A stretch of DNA of 64,000 nt from Thermanaerothrix daxensis (GCF_001306145.1 NZ_LGKO01000005.1:124001-188000), one strand, 5' to 3'; shown: positions 1 to 9,188, numbered from the stretch's first letter. Numbers and translations are program-made. The notes: generated by a model not told the origin, from the sequence alone.

Positions 1-690
1 GTAAACAATGTCGCTGGTCAGGCCGTTATAGGTCTTGATGGACTCCATGGAGACGTTATAACGGGCGGCAATGATGCTCAGGGTGTCATTGGCCGTCACC
101 GTGTAATCCAGTTTTTGGCAGGCGGCTTCGGTGGCTTCGGCCGGGCTGAGCGTGTTGGTCGGTTGCGGAGATGGGGTGGGGGTGGGTTGGGGAATGAGCA
201 ATTTTTGCCCCACCACCAGGTTATCACACGCCACCGGCAGGTTGTTCAGAGCAATGATGCTGGAGACGGAGACCCCAAACGTGTAGGCGATGGTGATGCA
301 GTTATCCCCAGAGCGGACGGTGTACTCAATGGGTGGCAGGGGGGTAAAGGTGGGCTCCAGGGTTGGGGTCGGGCTGGCGGTGGGGGTCAGGGTGATGGTG
401 GGGGTCACGGTCAGGGTAGGTGTGGCCGTGGGTTCCACCACTCGTCCGGTGCCTTGCAGTGCCGCAAAGACCGTGCCCGCGCCGATGGCCAGCAGCAGGA
501 CCATTAATCCCAACGCAATCGGGAGTGAAAGGGTGATTTCAGGAAGGCGAGGCCCCTGGAGCGGGCTGCCTTTTTTGCTTCCCTCAGGGGTAAAGGTGTG
601 GCCGCAGACCAGACAGCGGGTTGCTCCTTCACTGGTGCGCGCTCCACAAATTGGGCAAACTTTGGTTTTGGTCGTTTCCTCTGGACTCAT
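1..690 (-). CDS. Zinc-ribbon, membrane-anchored LysM protein (3' end cut by window edge)
   Basis: Reading leftwards from ATG at 690, an open frame runs off the left edge (230 codons visible). The N-terminus has two CxxC pairs (CPICG and CLVCG, about residues 12-31), a zinc-ribbon arrangement. A hydrophobic segment follows at about residues 53-82, then a Thr/Pro-rich linker, a first LysM domain (starts YTVRSGD), a second Pro/Thr linker and a second LysM domain (starts YTVTANDTL). LysM binds N-acetylglucosamine in peptidoglycan, so the C-terminal part should be extracellular and bind the wall, while the zinc ribbon stays inside. It lies downstream of an L,D-transpeptidase gene on the same strand. 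An AAGGATAAGG stretch lies just before the ATG. The C-terminal end and any enzymatic domain are outside the window. Confidence 0.8.
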   Translation of the reverse strand, partial: MSPEETTKTKVCPICGARTSEGATRCLVCGHTFTPEGSKKGSPLQGPRLPEITLSLPIALGLMVLLLAIGAGTVFAALQGTGRVVEPTATPTLTVTPTITLTPTASPTPTLEPTFTPLPPIEYTVRSGDNCITIAYTFGVSVSSIIALNNLPVACDNLVVGQKLLIPQPTPTPSPQPTNTLSPAEATEAACQKLDYTVTANDTLSIIAARYNVSMESIKTYNGLTSDIVY

Positions 691-737
691 AGACCTTATC
701 CTTAAAATATGCCGTATAAGGGTTCGCGGCAGGGGGT

Positions 738-764
738 ATTATAACATAGTCGTTTTTCTGGCAA
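738..764 (-). promoter_or_regulatory. Candidate promoter for the LysM protein gene
   Basis: On the minus strand TTGCCA (764-759) and TATAAT (743-738) are separated by 15 bases, about 50 bases before the ATG at 690. The -10 is perfect, but the spacer is shorter than usual, so the -35 assignment is uncertain. Confidence 0.4.
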
Positions 765-787
765 GGGGTGGCCTCTCGGCTGCCGGT

Positions 788-1819
788 TCAGACAACTATC
801 ACGCGTGTGCCGTAGCCTATCTTTTCGATGTCCTCCGGACCGGCTACGGGGGTTGTCCAGCGGTAAAGCCAGCGTGCTTCGGCGGTGCGCATGTTGATGC
901 AGCCGTGGCTGCGGGGGGTGCCAAAATCGGTGTGCCAGTAAGTGCCGTGAAAAGCCACGCCGGTAGCCTCAAAGAAGCACGTCCAGGGTACACCGGGTAG
1001 TTCGTAGTCTTCGGGGTTGCCCGTCAAGCGACCCTCCCCCATGTGTTTGGAGGGCATCTTGGAGTAGATGTTGAACTCCCCCTTGGGGGTTTCCCATGGA
1101 ATTTCTCCGGGAGGTGAACGGAACAACCCTGAGGAGATCTTGGTTTGGAAAACCGGCGTTTCCCCTTCGTAGCAGGTCAGGGTTTGGCGGGCAATGGAGA
1201 CTTCAATCCACTTCTGGTGAGGGGGCACATCCGGAGAGATGGGAGCAAATTCTTCCGGTCTCAGCAGGCGCAGATGCAGAGCAGGGGCGTGATACTCAAT
1301 TTCCAGCAATTCATCCTTAATGCGGTACCAGGGACTGCCATCAGGTCCTTCGTCTATTCCCACCACCCAGTGGGTGGATTCGAAGTAAAGGCGGTATAAT
1401 GGCTGCCAGCCCTGCGACCTCGTGTAGCGCAAAGCCTGGGTGTAGGGCACGGTGACTTCGGCCAGGTTGAGCGCCGCTGGCAGGTTCGTGGGGACCGGAT
1501 TATATTGAATGCGCACGCGCTGCGTGTTGGCCCGATGGATGTAACCGCCCCATACCCGATACCACACCGGATTGTAGGCAGGGCCGGCTTCCGACTCCAC
1601 CTCGGCGTAGATGTTGACCAGTTCGTCGCGGTAGCGCTGAAAGCGAATGCGGCTTTTGTCCGAAGGCTGGCTGTAGACGCTGACCGAACGCACGGTGACA
1701 CGCAGCAGATCCTCTTGGGTGGCATCGCGGAAGGTGCCCTCCCAGGGGCGGAACGCCAGTGTCCCCAGGCTGAGCGCCATCAGGCGCAAAAATTCGCGGC
1801 GCGAAAGGCGGGTGCTCAT
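788..1819 (-). CDS. L,D-transpeptidase (YkuD family), probably Tat-exported
   Basis: This is a 343-residue protein. The YkuD catalytic motif HGT...SHGCINM is near the C-terminus, with the nucleophile Cys at about residue 307. The enzyme makes 3-3 peptidoglycan cross-links or attaches proteins to the wall outside the membrane. The N-terminus has a twin-arginine-like signal (SRREFLRLMAL followed by a short hydrophobic stretch). The middle of the protein resembles wall-binding spacer domains, but I cannot name them. I use ATG at 1819; an in-frame TTG at 1825 would add two residues. A TATAAT box at 1834-1829 lies only 10 bases before the ATG, so the mRNA may be leaderless. The gene is divergent from an EamA permease. 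Confidence 0.85.
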   Translation of the reverse strand: MSTRLSRREFLRLMALSLGTLAFRPWEGTFRDATQEDLLRVTVRSVSVYSQPSDKSRIRFQRYRDELVNIYAEVESEAGPAYNPVWYRVWGGYIHRANTQRVRIQYNPVPTNLPAALNLAEVTVPYTQALRYTRSQGWQPLYRLYFESTHWVVGIDEGPDGSPWYRIKDELLEIEYHAPALHLRLLRPEEFAPISPDVPPHQKWIEVSIARQTLTCYEGETPVFQTKISSGLFRSPPGEIPWETPKGEFNIYSKMPSKHMGEGRLTGNPEDYELPGVPWTCFFEATGVAFHGTYWHTDFGTPRSHGCINMRTAEARWLYRWTTPVAGPEDIEKIGYGTRVIVV

Positions 1820-1828
1820 TTGCAAAGG

Positions 1829-1834
1829 ATTATA
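1829..1834 (-). promoter_or_regulatory. -10 box directly before the L,D-transpeptidase start
   Basis: TATAAT on the minus strand ends 10 bases before ATG 1819. A normal start point 6-8 bases downstream would leave almost no 5' leader. No convincing -35 is visible. Confidence 0.35.
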
Positions 1835-1839
1835 CCAGT

Positions 1840-2709
1840 GTGAGGGATCTCCTTTTGGCGCTTCTTTCCGCGGTGCTGGGGGCGCTAGCCAACTGGCTGG
1901 CGCGTGATCTTCTGCGCCGTTTTCGATTGCGGGAGATCTTCGGGCTCAATTTTGCCCTCATCTTTGGCATGATGTTGCCTCTGGCTCCGCTCTACTTTAG
2001 GCTGGCGTGGCAACCAGAGCCATTGGGATGGTTGGCTCTGAGCGTTGGGTTGGATGCGCTGGCCAATTATGCTTATTTTCGGGCATTTGTGGATCTGGAT
2101 GCCGTCTCCGCCTCCACGCTCCTGGCCCTCTCGCCTCTGTTCACCTTGCTGATTGCTTTGGGGTTGCCAGGCCAATCGGTGGGTCTTCAGCCATTGCAAA
2201 TGGTGGGGGTGATTGTGTGTACCGGTGGTGTGCTGGCTCTAACGCGCGTCCAGCCCCATGTGAATGAAGCGGTGCGGGGCGATGCGGGACCGACCCGAGC
2301 TTGGCTTTACCCGCTGGTTGCGGCGGCGCTTTTTGGCCTGAGCCTCTACCCGGCTCGGCTTCTCTTTACCCGCGGGTGGACCAACCCGCCCACGTACTAC
2401 CTGGTGCGCGCGGGCCTCATTGCGCTGGTGGCGAGGTGGGTGGCTCCTTCGGGTTCTTTCCGCTGGCAAGCGGAGCAAGTGGGCAGGCTAGCCCTGCGCG
2501 CCGTTCTGGTCATTGGGCAGTGGTTGGCGCTTTTATTCGCGTTGGAGGGAGGCGCCCCCGCCGCGGTCAAGGCACTGGCGGATACTTCGCCGCTCTTTGT
2601 GGTGGGGTTTAGTGCGATCCTGGGAAGGGAGAGACCTACGCGCGCCCAGGTGATGGCGGCCTTGGGAGTGGTGGCCGGGGTAGCGCTCTTGCTGCTGGGG
2701 GCAGGTTGA
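1840..2709 (+). CDS. EamA/DMT-family permease
   Basis: This 289-residue, very hydrophobic protein has about ten predicted membrane segments in two homologous halves, the layout of EamA (drug/metabolite transporter) proteins. The second half has a recognisable EamA ending (LADTSPLFVVGFSAILGRE, then a last hydrophobic helix). It probably exports or imports a small metabolite across the cytoplasmic membrane; the substrate cannot be told. The start is GTG at 1840, 20 bases from the divergent transpeptidase start. An upstream start is unlikely because that space holds the other gene's -10 box. Confidence 0.8.
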   Translation: MRDLLLALLSAVLGALANWLARDLLRRFRLREIFGLNFALIFGMMLPLAPLYFRLAWQPEPLGWLALSVGLDALANYAYFRAFVDLDAVSASTLLALSPLFTLLIALGLPGQSVGLQPLQMVGVIVCTGGVLALTRVQPHVNEAVRGDAGPTRAWLYPLVAAALFGLSLYPARLLFTRGWTNPPTYYLVRAGLIALVARWVAPSGSFRWQAEQVGRLALRAVLVIGQWLALLFALEGGAPAAVKALADTSPLFVVGFSAILGRERPTRAQVMAALGVVAGVALLLLGAG

Positions 2710-2774
2710 GATGAGCGGCGCCTTGGTGAAGGCGGGTTTACCGTCATTCTCACCGATGTAGCGAACGCCTTCGC

Positions 2775-2802
2775 TTGACAGTTTGCCAATCTTGTATATA
2801 CT
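2775..2802 (+). promoter_or_regulatory. Sigma70-type promoter
   Basis: TTGACA (2775-2780), 16-base spacer, TATACT (2797-2802). Expected start is near 2809, giving a leader of about 57 bases to ATG 2866. Confidence 0.65.
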
Positions 2803-2865
2803 GACACTGACCTTGCCAAGCATCGTGTGCAGGGTTGCGACCCCCGGCAAGAGGAGTCCTCGCGC

Positions 2866-3279
2866 ATGCGCGATAATGTTTGGAATGTGCTTACCCTCCT
2901 CGCCCTGCTGGCCACGCTGGGCGTTGTGCTTGTTTTTGTATTCATCTTCCTGAACCCCTATACTCCTCTGAATCCGTTCCCCCCTCCCACCCTGCCTCCA
3001 CGCCTGGTGCTCCCCACCAGTACCCCCACGTTGCGCCAATTGCCCCCCACCTGGACGCCAACTCCCCCCTTGGGGGCTGAGACCCCAACTTTGCGCCCAA
3101 CTTCCACCCTTCCGCCAACTTACACGCCTTACTTCATTCCCACGGCCACGCCCACTCTAACCCCAACTCGCACTCCGACCATTACCCGGACTCCCACGCT
3201 GACCCCAACCGTTACTCCCATCCCCACGGATACACCGGTTCCCCCGCCCGAACCCACCGCAACCGAGGGCAGTACGTAA
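2866..3279 (+). CDS. Small membrane-anchored Thr/Pro-rich protein
   Basis: The protein has 137 residues. After a short charged N-terminus there is one strong membrane segment (about residues 8-30), then an almost pure Pro/Thr repeat tail ([11 protein letters not shown]-like) to the end. Such tails are extended surface linkers in Chloroflexota; no folded domain follows here. The ATG at 2866 is chosen because GAGGAG lies at 2851-2856; the open frame extends further upstream to 2827 but that start lacks a site. Function unknown. It may be a surface spacer or a membrane tether. Confidence 0.6.
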   Translation: MRDNVWNVLTLLALLATLGVVLVFVFIFLNPYTPLNPFPPPTLPPRLVLPTSTPTLRQLPPTWTPTPPLGAETPTLRPTSTLPPTYTPYFIPTATPTLTPTRTPTITRTPTLTPTVTPIPTDTPVPPPEPTATEGST

Positions 3280-3378
3280 TTTCATCCGCCCTCTCTGCGC
3301 TTTGGGAAAAGTGGGATGGTTTTTTGCCGATGCGTGGGCGGGTGGGGGTCCATGTGGATAGAACCAAGAGGTGAGTTT

Positions 3379-3702
3379 ATGCCTGCTGAAACAATTGATC
3401 CTGCAACCTTTGCGCATCTTGTGCACCTGGCTGCCCTGGAACTGGATGAGGCTCAGGCGGAGTACCTGCGCCGTGAGTTAAACCGCCAGCTTGGGGCTAT
3501 TCACGAATTGGAAGCCATTCCCCTGGATGACAGCGTGCCGATCACTTCGCACGGTGTCCCTTACACCCCTGAGATCAGCCCGCCATTGCGCGAGGATGAC
3601 TGGCAGCCTTTCTCCGATGCGGCGGAGATCCTTGGGCAGGCGCCGCAGGTTGAAGAGGGGTATGTTGTTGTGCCGGATATTCCCCACACTACTCTGGAAT
3701 AA
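3379..3702 (+). CDS. gatC: Asp-tRNA(Asn)/Glu-tRNA(Gln) amidotransferase subunit C
   Basis: A 107-residue GatC. This small subunit wraps around GatA and GatB in the amidotransferase that converts Glu-tRNA(Gln) to Gln-tRNA(Gln), or the Asp/Asn equivalent. The family pattern is present: an N-terminal helix with HLVHLAALEL, and a C-terminal region with LREDDW followed by the strand ending in VVVPDI. ATG 3379 is preceded by AGAGGTGA; the longer open frame from 3316 has no site. It is followed 18 bases later by gatA. Confidence 0.92.
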   Translation: MPAETIDPATFAHLVHLAALELDEAQAEYLRRELNRQLGAIHELEAIPLDDSVPITSHGVPYTPEISPPLREDDWQPFSDAAEILGQAPQVEEGYVVVPDIPHTTLE

Positions 3703-3720
3703 TAATGATGATGAGGTCAC

Positions 3721-5319
3721 ATGGAACTGTGTGATTTATCGGCGTATGAACTCAGTTTGCTCCTCCGCCAGCGACGCGTCTCGGCGGTGGAAATTCTGGA
3801 ATCCTGCTTGCGGCGCATTGCCCAGGTGGATGGTCGTCCTGGCAGCTTAGAGCCGGGGGAGCCCCTGCCCGAAGATGCTGAGCGCGTGCACGCGTTCATC
3901 ACCCTGACGGCAGAGCGTGCCCGTGCCCAGGCCGAAGAGGTGGACCGGCGCCTGGCAGCGGGTGAGCCGGTCGGCTTGCTGGCGGGCATTCCCTTCACGG
4001 TTAAGGACATCTTCTGCGTCAAGGGCACCCCCTCGACGGCTGGCTCGCGCATTCTGGCGAATTTTGTGGCCCCCTACACCGCAACGCCGGTTGCCCGCAT
4101 GGAAGCCGCGGGGGCGCTTATGCTGGGCAAGGTCAACCTGGATGAATTCACCTACGGCTCGTCAAATGAGTCCTCCGCTTTCCGCCCTACCCCGCGTAAC
4201 CCCTGGAATCTGGATCGCGTACCGGGTGGTTCTTCGGGTGGGAGCACGGCCAGCGTAGCCGCGGGCGAAGCTCCGCTCTCGCTTGGCACCGATACCGCGG
4301 GTTCAATTCGGCAACCGGCGGCCTTCTGCGGGGTGGTGGGCATCAAGCCCACTTATGGGCGCGTCTCGCGCTACGGTCTGATCGCTTTTGGCTCCTCGCT
4401 GGATTGCCCTGGACCGATTGCCCGCAACGTGGTGGATGCCGCGCTCATGCTCCAGGTGATTGCCGGCCCGGACCCCCACGACAGCACTGCAGCCAACTTG
4501 CCGGTACCCGATTACCTGGCGACGTTGGACGAAGGGGTGCGAGGACTGCGTATCGGTCTCTCACCGGATTACTTCCGTATCACCTTTCCCGATGCGGTGC
4601 GAGGTGAGTATGATCAGCAGCCCATCCCCGGCGAGATTGAGGCAGCGGTGCGCCGTGCTGCCGATATCCTGGCCGACCTGGGGGCCGAGATTGTCGAGGG
4701 CGTGCCCATGCCCAACACTCGCTACGGCATCCCGGCCTATTTTGTGATTAGCCGGGTGGAGGCGGCTTCGAACCTGCACCGCTACGACGGCGTCAAGTAC
4801 GGCTACCGCACCCCGCAACCCGTGCAGGACCTGCACGAAATGTATCGCAAGACGCGCAATGAGGGGTTTGGGTTGCAACCCAAATTACGCATTTTGATGG
4901 GCATGTACGTTAGTGCGGCGCAGTACAGTGCTCAGTATTATCAACGCGCTCTGCGCGTGCGCACCCTCATTCGCCGCGATTTTGAACAGGCATTTGACCC
5001 GCAGGGCAAGTACCGTTTGCATGCTCTGCTCACTCCAACCACCCCCACCACTGCCTTTCGCATGGGCGCTATCTATGGTGACTCGGTGCTCATGCAGTAC
5101 GCCGATCAGCTCACCGTCCCGGCCAATCACGCGGGCATTCCCGGCATTTCTATACCGGCCGGGCTGGATGGTGAGGGACTACCTATCGGCATTCAATTCC
5201 TTGGCCCCGATTTCAGTGAGGCATTGCTTTTGCGCATTGCGCGGGCTTTTGAGCGCGCCACCGAAGAAGCCCCCTGGCGCAAGGTCAAACCGCAGGTGTT
5301 GCAGCGCCTGGCGGCTTGA
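3721..5319 (+). CDS. gatA: Asp-tRNA(Asn)/Glu-tRNA(Gln) amidotransferase subunit A
   Basis: GatA (532 residues) is the glutaminase subunit that frees ammonia from glutamine for transamidation. The amidase signature is complete: the catalytic Lys in PFTVKD (K95), the GGSSGGS loop at about 169-175, and the nucleophile Ser in DTAGS (about S195). It is longer than the usual ~485 residues, mostly through an acidic/proline-rich insertion near residues 39-55 and a longer middle region. It sits in gatC-gatA-membrane protein-gatB, all in one direction with short gaps. Confidence 0.95.
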   Translation: MELCDLSAYELSLLLRQRRVSAVEILESCLRRIAQVDGRPGSLEPGEPLPEDAERVHAFITLTAERARAQAEEVDRRLAAGEPVGLLAGIPFTVKDIFCVKGTPSTAGSRILANFVAPYTATPVARMEAAGALMLGKVNLDEFTYGSSNESSAFRPTPRNPWNLDRVPGGSSGGSTASVAAGEAPLSLGTDTAGSIRQPAAFCGVVGIKPTYGRVSRYGLIAFGSSLDCPGPIARNVVDAALMLQVIAGPDPHDSTAANLPVPDYLATLDEGVRGLRIGLSPDYFRITFPDAVRGEYDQQPIPGEIEAAVRRAADILADLGAEIVEGVPMPNTRYGIPAYFVISRVEAASNLHRYDGVKYGYRTPQPVQDLHEMYRKTRNEGFGLQPKLRILMGMYVSAAQYSAQYYQRALRVRTLIRRDFEQAFDPQGKYRLHALLTPTTPTTAFRMGAIYGDSVLMQYADQLTVPANHAGIPGISIPAGLDGEGLPIGIQFLGPDFSEALLLRIARAFERATEEAPWRKVKPQVLQRLAA

Positions 5320-5341
5320 ATGAACGAAGGATGGTAATACC

Positions 5342-6283
5342 ATGGCAAGAGTTACCCTTTCCCCAACGTCCGGCGCTGAGCACACACTGGCCGCGCTAGC
5401 GCATGCGGCGATTCTCCTCCCTGGGTGGGGGCTACTGGCTCCCACGGCCATTTGGGCGGTCCAATCGCGCCGGGGACAGTACCTGTCCTTTCAGTCTTTG
5501 CAGGCGTTCACCTACCAGGCAGCCCAATTGTTATTCCTGATGGTGGTGGGGTTGGGGCTGGGGGTACTCTACCTGGGCGGCATCGGGGTTGTGATTTTGC
5601 TCTCTGGGCTGGTTTCCAAGGATGTGGCCTCGGTGCTCCTCCCTCTGGGACAAATTTTCTTCATCGGGAGTCTGGTGGTATTGTGGGGGCTGTGGGTCCT
5701 GGGTGGACTCGTGGCTGCCATCCTATGCCTGAGCGGCCAGGATGTGCGCTATCCCCTCTTGGGTGCTTTCCTTGAGCGGTACTTGAGCGTTGAAGCCGGT
5801 GCGGATCCCTCTTCATTTACTCCCTTTGCCCCCGAACGCGAAGCACGCTGGATGGCGGCGCTGACCTACGCGGGAGTGCTCATCAATCCTTACGGTTGGC
5901 TGATTCCGTTGATCGTGTGGCTGACGCAAAAGGAGCGCTCTGCCCTTTTGCGCTATCAGGCTCTGCAGGCGCTGCTTTACCAGGGGATTGGAACACTGGT
6001 GTTGATGGGATTGAGCCTCCTGATGGGGGGATTGGCCATCCCAATGATTCTGGTGCTGGCTTTCGTCGGCAGTTTTTCATCCAGCCTGCCCGTGCTGGTG
6101 GTGATCCCCTGGGTGGCGCTGGTGCTTTTGATTACCACGCTTTCGCTAATCTATGTATTCTTTGGGCTGTGGATGGGTATGCGGGTGGCCCAGGGGCAGA
6201 ATTTCACCTTCCCCGGTTTGGGGCCCTGGCTGCGCCGTCGTCTTGACGTTACCTCACCCGTTTATGGAGGTTCGACCCTATGA
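5342..6283 (+). CDS. Membrane protein with two DUF4870-like repeats, inside the gat operon
   Basis: The 313-residue protein consists of two similar halves (about residues 10-150 and 165-300). Each begins with a hydrophobic segment followed by a short charged loop and a SFQSLQAFTYQ / RYQALQALLYQ motif, then three more membrane segments. This is the DUF4870/Tic20-like pattern, here duplicated. About eight membrane segments are expected. ATG 5342 is preceded by GAAGGATGG. The gene ends with ATGA overlapping the gatB start, so its translation is coupled to gatB. No link between this family and tRNA amidation is established; the association may be just co-transcription. Confidence 0.75.
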   Translation: MARVTLSPTSGAEHTLAALAHAAILLPGWGLLAPTAIWAVQSRRGQYLSFQSLQAFTYQAAQLLFLMVVGLGLGVLYLGGIGVVILLSGLVSKDVASVLLPLGQIFFIGSLVVLWGLWVLGGLVAAILCLSGQDVRYPLLGAFLERYLSVEAGADPSSFTPFAPEREARWMAALTYAGVLINPYGWLIPLIVWLTQKERSALLRYQALQALLYQGIGTLVLMGLSLLMGGLAIPMILVLAFVGSFSSSLPVLVVIPWVALVLLITTLSLIYVFFGLWMGMRVAQGQNFTFPGLGPWLRRRLDVTSPVYGGSTL

Positions 6284-7737
6284 CTGAGTACGAGGCCATT
6301 ATCGGCCTGGAGACCCACATTCAGTTGAACACCCTGACCAAGATTTTCTGCGCTTGCAAGGCCGATTCCTGGTACGACCCGCCCAATACGAACATCTGCC
6401 CAGTGTGCACCGGGCTCCCCGGCGTCCTGCCGGTGCTGAACCGCGCTGCAGTGGAGAAGGCGGCCCTGCTGGCCATTGCCATGCACGCGGAGATTAACGA
6501 GATCTCATACTTCGACCGCAAAAATTACTTTTATCCCGATCTGCCCAAGGGCTACCAGATTTCGCAGTACGATCAGCCCTTGGCCTCAGGGGGATACCTG
6601 GATGTACCGATGCCGGCAACGCCGGAGCGCCCGGCCTACGTGCGTCGGGTGACCATCCGTAAGTTGCATATCGAGGAAGATGCGGGGAAGACCAAGAATG
6701 TCAACGGGCGCCGCTGGATTGATTTCAACCGCTGTGGTGTGCCCCTGGTGGAGATGGTCACCGGACCTGACCTGCGCTCGGCTGATGAGGCGGCCCAGTA
6801 CCTGATTCGTCTGCGTCAGTTGCTGCGCTGGCTGGGCATTTCCGAGGCAGATATGGAGAAGGGCCACCTGCGTTGCGACGCTAATGTCTCCATCCGCCCC
6901 AAGGGCGCCGATTATTTCAACCCCAAGACCGAGATTAAGAACGTCAATTCGATTGAGAACGTACGGGATGCCATCCAGCACGAAATCGAACGCCAGATTC
7001 GCGAGGTGGAGGCCGGGCGCACCATTGAGGCCTGGACGCTGGAATGGGATGAGGATGCAAGCGTCCTGCGCAAGATGCGCTCCAAGGAAACCGAGGCGGA
7101 TTACCGCTACTTCAAGGAGCCAGATCTGCTGCCACTGCGCATTGATGCGGCATGGAAGGCAGCCATCCTGGCCCAGCGCGTGGAATTGCCGTTGGAACGT
7201 CGTCAGCGTTTCATTGAAGCCTACGGGTTGCCGGAATACGATGCCGAAATCCTGACCGGCGAGCGTGCCCTTTCGGATTATTTTGAGCAGGCTGTGCGCG
7301 CATATGGTGGGGACCCCAAAAAGGTCTCGAACTACCTGATGAACGATGTGCTGCGCATGCTCAATGAGAGCGGCAAGAGCGCGACTGAACTGCGTCTGAC
7401 CCCGCAGTACCTGGCGGATATTCTCAGACTGGTGGATGCAGGCACCATCAATACCTCAACGGCTAAAGCCCTCTTGCAGAAAGTGGAGGAGAGTGGCCGT
7501 TCCCCGCAGGCAATTGTCGAAGCCGAGGGGCTGGCAAAGGTCAGTGATGAGAGCGCCATCCGTGCCGTGTGCCAGGAGGTGCTGGCCGAAAACCCCAAAG
7601 AGGTGGAATCCTACCGCAAGGGCAAAGTGACACTGATTGGCTGGTTCGTGGGTCAGGTGATGAAGAAAATGCGCGGCAAAGCCGATCCCACCCTGGCGCG
7701 GCAGATTTTGGAGGAACTGCTCGGCACTCAGGAGTGA
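6280..7737 (+). CDS. gatB: Asp-tRNA(Asn)/Glu-tRNA(Gln) amidotransferase subunit B
   Basis: GatB (485 residues, the normal length) binds the misacylated tRNA and phosphorylates/amidates it. It opens with EAIIGLETHIQL and carries a zinc site (CACKADS... and CPVCTGLPG, four Cys), the strongly conserved FDRKNYFYPDLPKGYQISQY region and the C-terminal YqeY-like tRNA-binding helices (about residues 335-485). The start overlaps the upstream membrane-protein stop by 4 bases. It completes the gatCAB set, which implies that this organism makes Gln-tRNA and/or Asn-tRNA indirectly. Confidence 0.96.
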   Translation: MTEYEAIIGLETHIQLNTLTKIFCACKADSWYDPPNTNICPVCTGLPGVLPVLNRAAVEKAALLAIAMHAEINEISYFDRKNYFYPDLPKGYQISQYDQPLASGGYLDVPMPATPERPAYVRRVTIRKLHIEEDAGKTKNVNGRRWIDFNRCGVPLVEMVTGPDLRSADEAAQYLIRLRQLLRWLGISEADMEKGHLRCDANVSIRPKGADYFNPKTEIKNVNSIENVRDAIQHEIERQIREVEAGRTIEAWTLEWDEDASVLRKMRSKETEADYRYFKEPDLLPLRIDAAWKAAILAQRVELPLERRQRFIEAYGLPEYDAEILTGERALSDYFEQAVRAYGGDPKKVSNYLMNDVLRMLNESGKSATELRLTPQYLADILRLVDAGTINTSTAKALLQKVEESGRSPQAIVEAEGLAKVSDESAIRAVCQEVLAENPKEVESYRKGKVTLIGWFVGQVMKKMRGKADPTLARQILEELLGTQE

Positions 7738-7889
7738 TTTGTATTTAGAATTTCGGTTGAGCCAAAGGCATAAGTTGCTGAGACCCTTGTAGGGCTTACA
7801 CGAGAATTCTTAACGGATCACTGGAAGTTCGTTGGGTTGTCATTGGCAAGGTAATTTGCAAGAGTCAAAAACCAGCCGGAGTTGTCCAA

Positions 7890-8642
7890 GTGCAAGCATA
7901 TGGAAGAGGTTTTGCCCGGGCCTATGACCTGAAATGGTCGGGTTTCGCCAGACAGATTGCCCCGTTTATCCTGGATTTTTACGCGGCTACACCGCTGGGG
8001 CAGAAGAAGAAAAGCATTCTTGACCTGTGTTGTGGTACCGGCCATCTGGCCGTTTGTTTTTTGGAAAAGGGATACCGGGTGGTGGGCCTTGACCTGTCGG
8101 CGCCCATGTTGCACTATGCACGGGAGAATGCCCGCCAATATCTCGAGTCCGGCCAGGCCGCCTTCATCCAGGCTGATGCAAGCCATTTTTCACTAAATGA
8201 GCGTTTTGGGCTGGTTGTTTCCACGTATGACGCCCTCAATCACCTCGAGGACGAAGCAGCGCTACGCAGTTGTTTTGAGTGTGTGTACAGGGTCAGTGAG
8301 GGGTATTTCATCTTTGATTTGAACACACGGCGTGGGTTAAGGCGTTGGAATAATCTCCAGATAGATGCGGATGACGATGTATTCACCCTTACTCGGGGGT
8401 TCTATGACGGACAAAGTGACCGGGCCTGGGTAAAGATCACCGGTTTTCTCCGGTTGCCCAACGGGCTCTATGAAAGGTTTGAGGAGACCGTGTTCAATAC
8501 TGCCTTTGAAATGAAAAAGGTAAAGGAAGCACTATTAGATGTGGGCTGGAAGACGGTCTATTTTGCCCGCATTCAAGACCTGAAAACTCCACTTGATGAC
8601 CCTGAAGAGGAGGGGCGGGTGTTTGTTGTGGTAAGCAAGTAA
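7890..8642 (+). CDS. Class I SAM-dependent methyltransferase
   Basis: A 250-residue protein with SAM motif I (ILDLCCGTGHLAV, about residues 46-58) and a following acidic post-I strand (VVGLDLS). The substrate is unknown. The start is GTG at 7890; no ATG near the N-terminus fits, and the preceding CCGGAG is a weak site. The region between gatB and this gene (7738-7889) has no clear feature. The gene is followed 39 bases later by a cupin, which may be in the same transcript. Confidence 0.75.
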   Translation: MQAYGRGFARAYDLKWSGFARQIAPFILDFYAATPLGQKKKSILDLCCGTGHLAVCFLEKGYRVVGLDLSAPMLHYARENARQYLESGQAAFIQADASHFSLNERFGLVVSTYDALNHLEDEAALRSCFECVYRVSEGYFIFDLNTRRGLRRWNNLQIDADDDVFTLTRGFYDGQSDRAWVKITGFLRLPNGLYERFEETVFNTAFEMKKVKEALLDVGWKTVYFARIQDLKTPLDDPEEEGRVFVVVSK

Positions 8643-8681
8643 TACAATGAGCAATGGGCAAACTTCCTGAGAGGTTTTGAA

Positions 8682-9035
8682 ATGATCCTTGCCGTCAGTA
8701 AGGCAAATGCGGAGCATTATGTCTGGGGCCAGCAATGTGATGGCTGGCACCTTCTCAACTTACCCTCGCTGAGCGTTATCCAGGAACGCGTCCCGGTGGG
8801 GGCCGGTGAGGTACGGCACTACCATCAACAGGCTCAGCAGTTCTTCTTTGTGCTTTCTGGGGTTGCCATGTTGGAAGTTGGGGGTGAGTGCACCCGGCTC
8901 AGTCGCGGGCAGGGCTGCCATGTCCCGGCGGGGGTGGCTCACCTGCTCTACAACGAAGGCCCTGAAGACCTGGAATTTCTGGTCGTGTCGGTGCCCCCTG
9001 CCCACGGGGATCGCGTGCCGGTGGCAGATGGCTGA
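8682..9035 (+). CDS. Cupin-domain protein
   Basis: A 117-residue single cupin. The metal-binding cupin motif 1 is visible as HYHQQAQQFFFVLSG and motif 2 as PAGVAHLLYN. Small cupins can be dioxygenases, isomerases or binding proteins, so no reaction is assigned. It has the same orientation as the methyltransferase before it. Confidence 0.8.
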   Translation: MILAVSKANAEHYVWGQQCDGWHLLNLPSLSVIQERVPVGAGEVRHYHQQAQQFFFVLSGVAMLEVGGECTRLSRGQGCHVPAGVAHLLYNEGPEDLEFLVVSVPPAHGDRVPVADG

Positions 9036-9188
9036 CCCGCCTCCGGAGCCCTTGCCAGGGCTTGCTGAGGGGGGCCGGAACTTACCGGCAAACCTCGGCG
9101 GTAAGCCATAGCGCATTTTGAGATTTTAAGGTATGCTTTAATCACCTTCGTTTGGGCAAACCGGGGGGTGAGGTTCCCTTTCGCCCAG

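Noticed and set aside
290-1000. Plus-strand open frame across the LysM gene start and the transpeptidase end
   Set aside because: Opposite-strand shadow; the translated protein is a low-complexity valine/glycine repeat arising from Thr/Pro codons.
7738-7889. Possible TPP-type riboswitch (GCTGAGACCCTTG) before the methyltransferase
   Set aside because: Only the CTGAGA-like piece is present; the second conserved element is missing and the gene is not a thiamine gene.
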